Part shown: positions 37,654-46,431 of the stretch, one piece after another
Layout: each line of letters starts with the position of its first letter
Numbering within the stretch: position 1 is the stretch's first letter
Assembly (NCBI GenBank): GCA_003349885.1
Contig: QFXC01000008.1
Span: forward strand, 248,001 to 312,000
Reading direction: 5' to 3'
Source of the DNA: an endosymbiont of Galathealinum brachiosum
Lineage (GTDB): Bacteria; Pseudomonadota; Gammaproteobacteria; SZUA-229
Length of the DNA stretch: 64,000 nucleotides
Notes under the pieces: model-generated
What the model was told of the DNA's origin: nothing
What the model saw: the letters and a program-made list of their open reading frames with translations, nothing else
The model's database searches: none
Made by a program: the position numbers and the translations under genes

Positions 37654-38747
37654 TAACTCACATCCCTTAAACCACCTGACCACCAGATTCGACATGCACC
37701 CTCATCTGAAACCATACAAGGACCAATTGGACTCCTCGGCAAACATGTTTTACCAAATAATTTACATTCACTGGGATAAATCTTTCCTAAAACGACCTGG
37801 GCACAATCACATCCAGCCGGCATTTTACCTGCCCTTTTACGAGCGTCATCTGCATAGTCAGGAAACTGTTTTCTTGTATCATATTTTTCATATTGAAGAT
37901 TTAACTTAAAACCAGAATCTGGAATTACGCCTACGCCACGCCAGTTTGCATCATAAATACTCAAAGCTGTATTTAAATGTTTTTGAGCTGATGCATTACC
38001 ACCTGGTTTAACAAGACTTGAATAACAGTTATCAAGAAAATATCGTTTTTCATTTAACTGACGCAACACTGAATACATTGCCGCTAATAAGCTCACCGGT
38101 TCAAAACCGGAAACCGCAGCAGGAATATGATGTTTAGCTACAACAAAACCCCATTCTTCAGGACCCATTATTGTTGCAACATGTCCTGGAGCGATAAGCG
38201 CATCAAAACCCGGAGCGCCTGATTCTAATAACATAGATACAGCAGGCCAGGTTAATCTTCCCGATAATAAAACAGACAAATTATCAGGTATACCCTGCAC
38301 CAACATTGCAGCTACCGGTGCTGTCGTTGTTTCAAAACCAGCTGCAAAAAAGACAACCGGTTTCTGAGGATTTTCTTTAGCAATAATTACAGCTTCAATA
38401 GGTGATGCTATAGGGCGAATATCAGCGCCCTGCGCTTTTGCCTGCTCTAGTGTTCTGATCTGTATTTTTTTTACATTAACCGGTACACGTAACATATCTC
38501 CAAATGCAACAAGAATAATATCTTCGTGTAGTGCAAGTTGAATAGCTTCAAAAACATCTTCTTCCGGACAGATGCAAACTGGACAGCCAGGCCCCGGAAC
38601 AAGCTCGATATATTCAGGCAAAGCCTGACGTAAACCAGCCATTGTAATTGAACGCTCATGACCACCACAAACGTTCATAATTTTAACTCGCCCTTGATGG
38701 GGTAAATTATGAATTTTTTCCAGCCATTGTTTCGCTGTTATTTCCAT
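37653..38747 (-). CDS. hypD: Hydrogenase maturation protein HypD
   Basis: A 364-residue HypD, the [4Fe-4S] scaffold on which the Fe(CN)2CO unit is built with HypC. Motifs are NVCGGHERSITMAGLR (about 25-40, catalytic Cys), PGPGCPVCICP (about 51-61), FFAAGFETTTAP and a C-terminal cluster-binding set CDCAQV, CKLFGKTC and ACRIWW. It lies between hypB (24-base gap) and hypF (1-base overlap). Confidence 0.96.
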   Translation of the reverse strand: MEITAKQWLEKIHNLPHQGRVKIMNVCGGHERSITMAGLRQALPEYIELVPGPGCPVCICPEEDVFEAIQLALHEDIILVAFGDMLRVPVNVKKIQIRTLEQAKAQGADIRPIASPIEAVIIAKENPQKPVVFFAAGFETTTAPVAAMLVQGIPDNLSVLLSGRLTWPAVSMLLESGAPGFDALIAPGHVATIMGPEEWGFVVAKHHIPAAVSGFEPVSLLAAMYSVLRQLNEKRYFLDNCYSSLVKPGGNASAQKHLNTALSIYDANWRGVGVIPDSGFKLNLQYEKYDTRKQFPDYADDARKRAGKMPAGCDCAQVVLGKIYPSECKLFGKTCLPRSPIGPCMVSDEGACRIWWSGGLRDVS

Positions 38748-38771
38748 TTTATAGACGACTATAAATTCATC

Positions 38772-39578
38772 TTATAAACTAACATGACTATGTTCATGTT
38801 GATGAGTACTCAACGGGTGTTCTTTTAAATACAATTGACGATTTTCAATTTGTTTTTCTATCCAGTCAAACCACTCTGTCATCCCTGTTCCATCTTTAGA
38901 TGAAATTTCAAGCACAGGTGCCTGACTGGCAATATCATGCATATAACGTTTTGCATTTTCAGGTTTGAAGTCATCAAGCACAGGCAACAAATCGACCTTA
39001 CTAATAAGTACCAGATCTGATGTGCGGAACATCACAGGATATTTAGCTGGTTTATCATCACCCTCAGGAACAGATAACAAAGTAACATTTTTATGTTGCC
39101 CCAGATCGAAACTGGCAGGACAAACCAGATTACCCACATTTTCGATAAAAATAATATCAAACTCAGAAAGATCTAGATTATGTAACGCCTGATGAATCAT
39201 ATGAGCATCAAGATGGCATGCACTTCCTGTAGTAATTTGAATGGCTTTAACACCATGCTGTCTAATGCGTTCAGCATCGTTTTCTGTTTCCAGATCACCT
39301 TCTATTACAGCAATACGTAAATTACTATTTAGTTGTTTTATTGTGGTTTCTAATAAAGCCGTTTTACCCGCGCCTGGAGATGACATTAAATTGATGGCTA
39401 ATACATTGTGTTGATCAAAGTGCTGACGATTATGATGCGCTGTGTGATCATTTTCATGTAACAGACTGTGTAAAACTGTTATTGCCTCTTTGCCATTCTG
39501 TGTTTTATGAAGTTTACCTCCTGGTTTTATTAGATTCTTATTACCGTGAGTTATATTACATCCGCAGCTATCACACAT
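38772..39578 (-). CDS. hypB: Hydrogenase nickel incorporation GTPase HypB
   Basis: A 268-residue SIMIBI GTPase with the N-terminal metal motif MCDSCGC (C2, C5, C7), a moderately His-rich linker (about 42-57) and the P-loop SSPGAGKT at 66-73. EGDLETENDAER and the nickel/zinc site ITTGSACHLDAHMIHQAL follow, and the tail is His-rich (HQHEHSH). It delivers nickel to the hydrogenase large subunit with HypA. It lies 53 bases downstream of hypA. Confidence 0.96.
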   Translation of the reverse strand: MCDSCGCNITHGNKNLIKPGGKLHKTQNGKEAITVLHSLLHENDHTAHHNRQHFDQHNVLAINLMSSPGAGKTALLETTIKQLNSNLRIAVIEGDLETENDAERIRQHGVKAIQITTGSACHLDAHMIHQALHNLDLSEFDIIFIENVGNLVCPASFDLGQHKNVTLLSVPEGDDKPAKYPVMFRTSDLVLISKVDLLPVLDDFKPENAKRYMHDIASQAPVLEISSKDGTGMTEWFDWIEKQIENRQLYLKEHPLSTHQHEHSHVSL

Positions 39579-39631
39579 ATAAAATCTCCTTCATCATTTA
39601 AAATAATAACTTAATATCAATATAAACTTTA

Positions 39632-40006
39632 TTAATTTACTGTTCTATTCTTTTGTTCTGAGTGTCTATCTAACTCAACACTCATAAGCATTAATTCATC
39701 ACCACTGATAACAGTTGTTTTCCAGTCACCACATTGTTTACATAGCAGTTTATTAGCTAATACCTCAGACTCAGTATTACAGGCATTACATTTAACAATA
39801 AGTGGTAATAAATTAATAATAAGCTCTGCATTTTCAGCAATGCTGCCTACACTGGCAACAGGATAAGCATTTTTTAACAATTGTTCTTCAACTCCAGATA
39901 ATGGCCCCATGCCAAGTGTAATAGAAAACACGCTCTGTGCATTATTTTCATGGGCTATTTTTTCAACCTGCTCCATTAAAGACTGACAAATTGCGAGCTC
40001 ATGCAT
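39632..40006 (-). CDS. hypA: Hydrogenase nickel metallochaperone HypA
   Basis: A 124-residue HypA starting with the nickel-binding MHE motif (His2). The zinc site is built by C73, C76, C89 and C92 (CNAC ... CKQC). GPLSGVEEQLLKNAY corresponds to the conserved GxLSGVE helix. It cooperates with HypB in nickel delivery. The gene begins one base after the hypC stop. Confidence 0.95.
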   Translation of the reverse strand: MHELAICQSLMEQVEKIAHENNAQSVFSITLGMGPLSGVEEQLLKNAYPVASVGSIAENAELIINLLPLIVKCNACNTESEVLANKLLCKQCGDWKTTVISGDELMLMSVELDRHSEQKNRTVN

Positions 40007-40007
40007 T

Positions 40008-40235
40008 TTAAACTTCGTCTTCTAGCATTTGATCGTATAACTCCCAGGCGGTTTGCGCTTCCTGAGCCGTTATTTTCTGAATGGCATAACCCACGTGAAC
40101 AACTATAAAATCATCTACTTCAAGTTTATCTTCCTGCATCATAAATAAACTCACATCACGCTCTACCCCCTTCGCTTCACAACGGGCGGTAAAGCCATCT
40201 ATGGATTTTATTTTCATGGGTATTCCAAGACACAT
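40008..40235 (-). CDS. hypC: Hydrogenase assembly chaperone HypC
   Basis: A 75-residue HypC/HybG-family chaperone. It begins MCLGIPMKI with the essential Cys2 that binds the Fe(CN)2CO unit, followed by the HypC fold ending VHVGYAIQKIT. It moves iron from HypD to the large-subunit precursor. It is the first gene of the minus-strand hyp operon and is divergent from the hydrogenase structural operon across 163 bases. Confidence 0.95.
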   Translation of the reverse strand: MCLGIPMKIKSIDGFTARCEAKGVERDVSLFMMQEDKLEVDDFIVVHVGYAIQKITAQEAQTAWELYDQMLEDEV

Positions 40236-40280
40236 ATCATTGACTCTATTGTCATTTATAATTTTATATTACATGATTAA

Positions 40281-40308
40281 TCTATACTTAGATTACAAGT
40301 ATGTGCAA
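40281..40308 (-). promoter_or_regulatory. Candidate hypC promoter with internal palindrome
   Basis: Minus-strand TTGCAC (40303-40308) and TATAGA (40281-40286) are 16 bases apart and end 45 bases before hypC. The spacer contains the inverted repeat ATACTT-N7-AAGTAT (40284-40302), a possible operator. No -24/-12 sigma-54 pattern was found. Confidence 0.35.
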
Positions 40309-40331
40309 CATATATATAATAGACCAACAAA

Positions 40332-40360
40332 TTGATATAGAACAACAAGTAACCTAAGAT
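40332..40360 (+). promoter_or_regulatory. Candidate promoter of the hydrogenase structural operon
   Basis: TTGATA (40332-40337) and TAAGAT (40355-40360) are separated by 17 bases, a good sigma-70 spacing, 38 bases before the start of the maturation protease gene. Confidence 0.4.
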
Positions 40361-40398
40361 ACCTGTTAAAAATGGTGTACATTATTCTGGTAATTTAA

Positions 40399-40908
40399 AT
40401 GATTCAAAATGAAACGTTAATACTTGGAATTGGTAATACACTACTTTCAGATGAAGGTGCGGGTATTCATGCTCTTAATATTCTTCAATCACGATATTCT
40501 AATATTCCTGAATTAAATTTTCTTGATGGTGGTACACTTAGTTTTACACTGGCCGTATGGATCGAAGACTGCACTAATCTTATTGTGCTTGATTCTACAG
40601 AACTAAAGTCCCCTGCTGGTACGGTTAAAACATTTATTAATCAGGATATGGATCACTTTTTAGGTAATGCAAAACGTAGCGCACATGAAGTTGGTTTACT
40701 CGATTTAATGGATATTGCTCGTATTACAGATAACCTGCCAGAAAAACGCGCTTTAATTGGTATTCAACCTGATAAAATAGGCTGGGGAATGCAACCAACA
40801 AATGTCGTTCAACATGCCCTGGAAAATGCCGTTAATGAGGCGGCTAAACTCATAACGTTATGGAATAATATTAATATAAATCAACCGCAATCTCTTATAA
40901 CAGAGTAA
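40399..40908 (+). CDS. hynD: Hydrogenase maturation protease (HyaD/HupD family)
   Basis: A 169-residue endopeptidase that trims the C-terminal tail of the hydrogenase large subunit once nickel is inserted. The N-terminal GIGNTLLSDEGAGIHAL carries the conserved nickel-sensing Glu. The second metal ligand Asp is in VLDSTELKS and the His is in SAHEVGLLDL near 95. It is the first gene of the plus-strand operon, so the protease is made with its substrate. The symbol is by analogy with Thiocapsa hyn genes. Confidence 0.92.
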   Translation: MIQNETLILGIGNTLLSDEGAGIHALNILQSRYSNIPELNFLDGGTLSFTLAVWIEDCTNLIVLDSTELKSPAGTVKTFINQDMDHFLGNAKRSAHEVGLLDLMDIARITDNLPEKRALIGIQPDKIGWGMQPTNVVQHALENAVNEAAKLITLWNNININQPQSLITE

Positions 40909-40983
40909 CTTAAGTAATATAAGAAAAAGAAGTATCTTGTAAGCCCGTTGTATTGAATAACAATAAATTAGGCACTGATATAA

Positions 40984-41427
40984 ATGACAAATTCAACCTC
41001 TAACGCGACTGTTTTTAATATACAGAATGCAGATCAACTAACATGGAATGTAATGCCTCTATTACATGAAGTGAAGCACGCATTACACAATCTTATTAAG
41101 AACAATCAAACTGCTATTATAGATTTACGAAGCATTCCTCTCGCTCCCGGCGAAGAAGAAAAAATTATTAAAATTTTAGGCCGCGGTGAGATAGAAGCAC
41201 AACTTCATGCTCTGGGTTCTAGTGAAATAATTGAAAGCCAATATTCTGGTGTCTGGATCATAACCCATTACAATCAGGATAAAGACATAATCAGTCGTTT
41301 CATTGAGATCACCTTATTACCAGATATTCTCTCTTCACAAAAAGAAGATATGCAGGAAGCATACAATAACCTTTCTGCAACACTAAATGAAAACAAGCCT
41401 GTAAACCCATCACCGGTGGAGATATAA
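40984..41427 (+). CDS. HupH-like hydrogenase expression protein, C-terminal domain only
   Basis: A 147-residue protein equivalent to the C-terminal domain of HupH/HyaF (PF04809). The diagnostic segment is AIIDLRSIPLAPGEEEKIIKILGRGEIEAQL (spread over about 43-73), followed by LGSSEIIESQYSGVWIITHYN. Full-length HyaF is about 285 residues, so the N-terminal half is absent. HupH proteins assist maturation of the small subunit in membrane-bound hydrogenases. It is 2 bases upstream of hynS. Confidence 0.85.
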   Translation: MTNSTSNATVFNIQNADQLTWNVMPLLHEVKHALHNLIKNNQTAIIDLRSIPLAPGEEEKIIKILGRGEIEAQLHALGSSEIIESQYSGVWIITHYNQDKDIISRFIEITLLPDILSSQKEDMQEAYNNLSATLNENKPVNPSPVEI

Positions 41428-41429
41428 GT

Positions 41430-42530
41430 ATGTCAGACTTTTCAAATGGTAAAGATAAAACACTCGGTGAGGTTTTAAGAAGTCAGGGAATATCACGCAG
41501 GAGTTTTCTAAAATTCTGTGCTGCAACCGCATCAATGATGGCAATATCTCCCGCATTAATTCCTAAAATTGCACAAGCATTAGAAAAAGCACGTCGTCCT
41601 TCTGTCATCTGGTTATCATTTCAGGAGTGCACAGGCTGCACAGAGTCTCTTACCCGTGCTCACACCACAACGGTAGAAAGCCTCATTTTTGATAGTATTT
41701 CACTGGATTACCATCACACATTACAAGCTGCTTCAGGTGAAGCCGCAGAAGCTGCACGTGAAGCCGCTATGCAAGAAAACTATGGAAAATACTTACTTAT
41801 TGTTGATGGATCCATTCCGTTAGGTAATCCCGGATACTCTACAATAGCGGGTATTAGTAACTACGACATGTTAATTGAAACAGCAAAAGGTGCAGCTGCA
41901 ATCGTTGCTGTCGGCACCTGTGCTACTTATGGTGGTTTACCACATGCAAGCCCTAACCCGACAGGTGCTGTTTCTTTAAGTGAAATAATCAAAGACAAAC
42001 CCATTATAAATGTACCTGGCTGCCCACCTATTCCTGTAGTTATAACTGGAGTACTAGCTCATTATCTAACATTTGGCACTATTCCAGAACTGGATCATCT
42101 GGCTCGACCTAAAGCATTTTATGGCAATAGCATTCATGACCGTTGTTATCGTCGACCTTATTACGATAAAGGTCTATTTGCCGAAACGTTTGATGATGAA
42201 GGTGCCAAGAAAGGATGGTGTTTATACAAGCTTGGCTGCAAAGGACCAACTACATACAATGCCTGTGCTACAACTAAATGGAATGATGGCACCAGCTTTC
42301 CCATTGAAGCAGGTCACCCCTGCCTGGGGTGCTCTGAACCTGATTTCTGGGATGGCGGTGGATTTTATAAAGCTTTATCTATGCCAACTGAAAACATATC
42401 TAAAACAGCAATATACACAGCTACAGGTGCACTCGCAGTTGGTGTTGCGATAGGTACGATGAATCGGAATAAAAAAAATATAACGGATGCATCACATAGT
42501 GAAACAACCATTAATGATCTGGAAAAATAG
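41430..42530 (+). CDS. hynS: [NiFe] hydrogenase small subunit, membrane-anchored (Isp type)
   Basis: A 366-residue group 1 hydrogenase small subunit. A Tat signal is present (SRRSFLK at 22-28 with a following hydrophobic stretch to about 50). The proximal cluster ligands start at C67 and C70 (ECTGCTES), then GTCATYGG and NVPGCPP. Distal and medial clusters are in SIHDRCYRR, LGCKGPTTYNAC and HPCLGCSEPDFWD. A C-terminal anchor lies at about 337-354. CTGC rather than CTCC argues against the O2-tolerant six-cysteine proximal cluster. Confidence 0.95.
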   Translation: MSDFSNGKDKTLGEVLRSQGISRRSFLKFCAATASMMAISPALIPKIAQALEKARRPSVIWLSFQECTGCTESLTRAHTTTVESLIFDSISLDYHHTLQAASGEAAEAAREAAMQENYGKYLLIVDGSIPLGNPGYSTIAGISNYDMLIETAKGAAAIVAVGTCATYGGLPHASPNPTGAVSLSEIIKDKPIINVPGCPPIPVVITGVLAHYLTFGTIPELDHLARPKAFYGNSIHDRCYRRPYYDKGLFAETFDDEGAKKGWCLYKLGCKGPTTYNACATTKWNDGTSFPIEAGHPCLGCSEPDFWDGGGFYKALSMPTENISKTAIYTATGALAVGVAIGTMNRNKKNITDASHSETTINDLEK

Positions 42531-42587
42531 TTTAAGCGGTAAATTAATAATATAGCTTTTTATTTTGTTAATATCAGGATGGAATAA

Positions 42588-43247
42588 ATGACCGAAATAG
42601 AATTTTTAAACTGGGTTCGTGGAACAGGCTTCCAGATAGCCATTATTATATTTGTTGCTGGCGTTATTATTCGTATTATAGAAATTATGATGCTTGGTCG
42701 TAAACCCAATCTGGCCGAAGCTAAAGGCTCCGAAATGCGCAGTGGTTTACACACCATTGTGTCTAGAAGCATACCAGATAAAAGCACATTTCAACGCTCC
42801 ACTTTTACTATTGTGTCAGGTTATGTTTTTCATATTGGCCTTTTCATGTGTATCTTTTTTTTCGCACCACACATTCTTGTGTTTAAAGATGTAACGGGGT
42901 TAAGCTGGCCGTCTCTACCCACACCTGTTATTGATGCAATTACTGTTGTGACAATTATATCACTGGCTGCAATACTACTTCATCGTTATCGTAACTGTGT
43001 TTTAAAGTATCTTACTAATGCAGAAGATATATTAGTCTGGATAGTTACAATTTTACCGTTAATAACGGGATACATTGCTTTCCATCGAATTGGAACTACG
43101 GCACCATTTTTAATTGCCTTACATATACTCAGTGTTGAATTACTTCTGATTGTATTCCCATTCACAAAACTAATGCACGCTTTTACACTGTTTCTTGCTC
43201 GATGGTACAACGGAGCAATATCCGGATTCAGAGGAGTTGAATCATGA
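42588..43247 (+). CDS. isp1: Isp1: haem b membrane protein of the hydrogenase (NarI/DsrM-like)
   Basis: A 219-residue integral membrane protein with about five helices (near 15-32, 75-95, 118-138, 152-172 and 178-200), related to the gamma subunit of nitrate reductase and DsrM. Histidines in the second and last helices (GYVFHIGLFM, ALHILSVELL and KLMHAF) could bind two haems b. In Thiocapsa and Allochromatium the gene order hynS-isp1-isp2-hynL is diagnostic, and Isp1 is thought to pass electrons between the hydrogenase and the quinone pool or Isp2. It overlaps isp2 by 4 bases. Confidence 0.9.
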   Translation: MTEIEFLNWVRGTGFQIAIIIFVAGVIIRIIEIMMLGRKPNLAEAKGSEMRSGLHTIVSRSIPDKSTFQRSTFTIVSGYVFHIGLFMCIFFFAPHILVFKDVTGLSWPSLPTPVIDAITVVTIISLAAILLHRYRNCVLKYLTNAEDILVWIVTILPLITGYIAFHRIGTTAPFLIALHILSVELLLIVFPFTKLMHAFTLFLARWYNGAISGFRGVES

Positions 43248-44512
43248 GTGCCACACTTGAAAAAGGTATTAATGCTTTAAAAAAAGAAGTCGACTCAACT
43301 GTAGCAGCATTTTTTAGTAGTTGTGTACACTGCGGTATGTGCGCAGATGCCTGTCTTTTTTATACGGAAACAGGATGCCCGACCAGAGCACCTATTCATA
43401 AAACCGAGCCACTACGTCGTATCTGGAAATCCGAATTCACTTTGATGGGACGTATTGGGAAAATATTTGGTCTAACCAAAACCGTTGATGATAAATTATT
43501 AAAAGACTGGGAAAAACTGGTTTACGACAGTTGTACATTGTGTGGACGCTGCTCAATGGTCTGCCCTGTAGGTAATGATATTGCTTTAATGATTCGTAAA
43601 ACCAGAGAGGGCCTTGCTGCAGCAGGACATGCACCGGAAGGATTAATTGGCGCAACTAAACGTTCTGTTGAAACAGGTGGACCAATGGGATTAAAACTAC
43701 AGGCCCTGCTTGCACAGATAAGTCACATTGAAAAAGACACAGGATTAAAAATCCCTCTGGATACTGTTGGTGCAGATTACATGTTATTGCTTTCATCAAT
43801 GGAGATTATAAATTTTCCAGAATTTATTGAAGCCATTGCTAAAATATTTAATAAAGCCAGTGTTAGCTGGACCATATCAACAGAATGTTATGAAGCAACC
43901 AATAGTGGAATACAAATCGGTGTATCTGATATAGCAGCGGAACTGGTTCAACGCATAGTTGATGCCGCTGAAAAATTAAAAGTTAAAACTGTCATAAGCC
44001 CCGAATGTGGGCACGCTTACATGGCAATTCGATGGGATGGCCCAAACCTTATTGGCAAAGCATTTAATTTTAAGGTGCGACATATTCTTGAAGTCCTGGA
44101 CGAATTACGTATTAGTGGTCGCTTAAAAATAACAGGTAAAGAAACGCAGAAATTAACTTACCACGATCCCTGCCAGATATCGCGTCGCGGTGGTGTAATT
44201 AAGCAGCCTCGAAATCTAATAAATTTATTTGCAGAAAATTTTGTAGAAATGCCTGATGCAGGAAAAATGAACTGGTGTTGCGGTGCAGGTGGTGGTGTAA
44301 GTGCAAATGAAAGAGCAGATGATATTCGGTTAAAAGTTTTTAAACGTAAGAAAGATCAGCTGGATAAAGTAAAACCTGATGCAATTATCAGCGCCTGTTC
44401 AAACTGTCGCATCAACCTTGAAGATGGCCTTGAAGAATACAATATGGATATTCCTTTAATGAGTCTGACTGAAACATTAGCAGAACATCTAGACGATCAA
44501 CATAATAGTTAA
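43244..44512 (+). CDS. isp2: Isp2: heterodisulfide reductase-like iron-sulfur protein of the hydrogenase
   Basis: A 422-residue cytoplasmic protein with HdrC- and HdrB/D-like parts. The N-terminal half binds two [4Fe-4S] clusters (CVHCGMCADAC near 27-37 and CTLCGRCSMVC near 96-106). The C-terminal half has one complete CCG domain (YHDPCQISR, NWCCGAGGG, CSNCR), which in HdrB/DsrK holds a special catalytic cluster. The first CCG copy is degenerate (STECYEA). With Isp1 it would link H2 oxidation to a cytoplasmic thiol/disulfide or sulfur carrier. That partner is unknown. Confidence 0.92.
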   Translation: MSATLEKGINALKKEVDSTVAAFFSSCVHCGMCADACLFYTETGCPTRAPIHKTEPLRRIWKSEFTLMGRIGKIFGLTKTVDDKLLKDWEKLVYDSCTLCGRCSMVCPVGNDIALMIRKTREGLAAAGHAPEGLIGATKRSVETGGPMGLKLQALLAQISHIEKDTGLKIPLDTVGADYMLLLSSMEIINFPEFIEAIAKIFNKASVSWTISTECYEATNSGIQIGVSDIAAELVQRIVDAAEKLKVKTVISPECGHAYMAIRWDGPNLIGKAFNFKVRHILEVLDELRISGRLKITGKETQKLTYHDPCQISRRGGVIKQPRNLINLFAENFVEMPDAGKMNWCCGAGGGVSANERADDIRLKVFKRKKDQLDKVKPDAIISACSNCRINLEDGLEEYNMDIPLMSLTETLAEHLDDQHNS

Positions 44513-44521
44513 GGAAAAATA

Positions 44522-46243
44522 ATGAGTGAGCGCATTGTAGTAGATCCAATTACCCGCATTGAAGGCCACCTTCGTATTGAAGTACAAATGGATGGCAATA
44601 AAATTGATAGCGCTTATTCATCAGGCACAATGGTACGGGGAATTGAAAACATACTTAAAGGTCGTGACCCACGAGATGCCTGGGCTTTTGCTCAACGTAT
44701 ATGCGGTGTGTGTACATTGGTACACGGTCTGGCATCAATACGTTCAGTAGAAAATGCACTTAATTACACAGTACCTAAAAATGCAGATCTAATCCGTAAC
44801 TTAATGAGTGGAGCTCAGTACATTCATGACCATGTTATGCATTTTTACCATTTGCATGCACTTGACTGGGTTGATGTGGTTTCAGCATTAAGTGCAGACC
44901 CTAAAGCAACTTCAGAACTGGCACAATCATTGAGTAGTTATCCAAAATCATCTCCGGGTTATTTTTCTGATATGCAGAAAAAACTCAAAGGTTTTGTAGA
45001 AGCTGGTCAACTTGGTATTTTTGCTAAAGCATACTGGGGACATCCTGCCTATAAGTTACCACCTGAAGCCAACCTGATGGCTGTATCACATTATCTTGAA
45101 GCACTTTCATGGCAACGGGATGTCGCAAGATTACATACAATTTTTGGTGGCAAAAGCCCACACCCTAATTTCGTTGTCGGTGGTGTTCCCTGCCCCATTG
45201 ATTTAAATTCAGATTCTGCACTAAATATGAAAAAGCTATCTCAGGTACAGGACATTATTAACCAGATGAGAAGTTTTGTTGAGCAGGTTTATGTGCCCGA
45301 TACCCTGGCAATTGCCAGTTATTATAAAGACTGGGGTAGTCGTGGAGAAGGTCTTGGAAACTTTTTAACCTATGGCGACTTCCCCTCTAATGGTATGAAT
45401 GATGTATCCGGTTTCATGATTCCACCCGGTGCAATACTAAATAGAGATCTAAGCACTATTCATGATGTTGATATGAATGCAGCCGATGAAATAAAAGAAT
45501 ACGTATCACATTCATGGTATGACTATGAAAATGGAAAAGATGCAGGGCTTCATCCTTACGACGGTGAAACGAACCTGAATTATACTGGCCCTACACCTCC
45601 GTATAAACATCTGGATGTTGAACAGTCTTACTCCTGGTTAAAGTCTCCTCGCTGGAAAGGCAATGCAATGGAAGTTGGACCATTAGCTCGTGTATTAATG
45701 TTATATGCAACCGGTCATGATCAAACGAAAGAACTTGTAAATATGACATTAAATAAGCTGGATGTCCCGGTAGAAGCTTTATTTTCTACACTAGGGCGTA
45801 CAGCAGCACGGACATTAGAAACACAGATCTTTGCGGATGCTATGCAGGGATGGTTTGATGATTTAATTATTAATATTAAAGCTGGTGAAACTAAAACCTT
45901 TAATGAAAAATTATGGGAACCTTCAACATGGCCAAAACAGGCTCAGGGTGTTGGTTTTATGGAAGCACCTCGTGGTGGTTTAGCTCACTGGATTGTAATA
46001 GAAGACGAAATTATAAAGAATTATCAGGCTGTTGTACCCAGCACCTGGAATGCAGGACCGCGTGATGCTGAAGGACAACCTGGCGCATATGAAGCTGCAC
46101 TCGCAGATAATCATACACTACACGACCCTAAACAACCCGTTGAAATACTACGCACAATTCACAGCTTTGACCCCTGTCTGGCATGCGCAGTGCACTTAAC
46201 TGATCCTGACGGAAACGAACTGATAAACGTAAAGGTAAAATGA
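44522..46243 (+). CDS. hynL: [NiFe] hydrogenase large subunit
   Basis: A 573-residue catalytic subunit. The NiFe site ligands are C61 and C64 in RICGVCTLVHGL and C552 and C555 in DPCLACAVH. The start SERIVVDPITRIEGHLRIE is typical. The 15 residues after H558 (LTDPDGNELINVKVK) are the tail removed by the maturation protease after nickel insertion. An AAGGAAAAATAATG context gives a good ribosome site. Isp genes lie between it and hynS, and a small membrane gene overlaps its stop. Confidence 0.96.
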   Translation: MSERIVVDPITRIEGHLRIEVQMDGNKIDSAYSSGTMVRGIENILKGRDPRDAWAFAQRICGVCTLVHGLASIRSVENALNYTVPKNADLIRNLMSGAQYIHDHVMHFYHLHALDWVDVVSALSADPKATSELAQSLSSYPKSSPGYFSDMQKKLKGFVEAGQLGIFAKAYWGHPAYKLPPEANLMAVSHYLEALSWQRDVARLHTIFGGKSPHPNFVVGGVPCPIDLNSDSALNMKKLSQVQDIINQMRSFVEQVYVPDTLAIASYYKDWGSRGEGLGNFLTYGDFPSNGMNDVSGFMIPPGAILNRDLSTIHDVDMNAADEIKEYVSHSWYDYENGKDAGLHPYDGETNLNYTGPTPPYKHLDVEQSYSWLKSPRWKGNAMEVGPLARVLMLYATGHDQTKELVNMTLNKLDVPVEALFSTLGRTAARTLETQIFADAMQGWFDDLIINIKAGETKTFNEKLWEPSTWPKQAQGVGFMEAPRGGLAHWIVIEDEIIKNYQAVVPSTWNAGPRDAEGQPGAYEAALADNHTLHDPKQPVEILRTIHSFDPCLACAVHLTDPDGNELINVKVK

Positions 46244-46413
46244 TGAAATATATACTTATGCTGGCATTACCATTAATTTCTAATGTAACATTTGCACATT
46301 CAGGTCATCAGACAGATGAATCGATACACAACCTGTTTCATATCGAACATATAATTATGCTCACTGTAATTGCTGGCATTGCTTATATAATTAAAAAGAA
46401 AACAAATTCATAA
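46240..46413 (+). CDS. 57-residue exported/membrane peptide coupled to hynL
   Basis: A short gene starting at 46240, where ATGATGA overlaps the hynL stop, so translation is probably coupled. The product has a signal-like N-terminus (MMKYILMLALPLISNVTFA), then HSGHQTDESIHNLFHIEH, one membrane helix (about 37-51) and a basic tail KKKTNS. Six His residues lie in the 19-residue extracytoplasmic segment. The layout (signal, AHSGH, His-rich turn, helix) recalls a cut-down HupE/UreJ-type protein, but similarity is too short to assert. I know of no named family. Confidence 0.6.
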   Translation: MMKYILMLALPLISNVTFAHSGHQTDESIHNLFHIEHIIMLTVIAGIAYIIKKKTNS

Positions 46414-46431
46414 TTATAAGTTTCCAAAACT

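Noticed and set aside
40236..40398. Sigma-54 (-24/-12) promoter in the hydrogenase control region
   Set aside because: I found no GG-N10-GC arrangement with the right flanks. The sigma-70-like pairs fit better.
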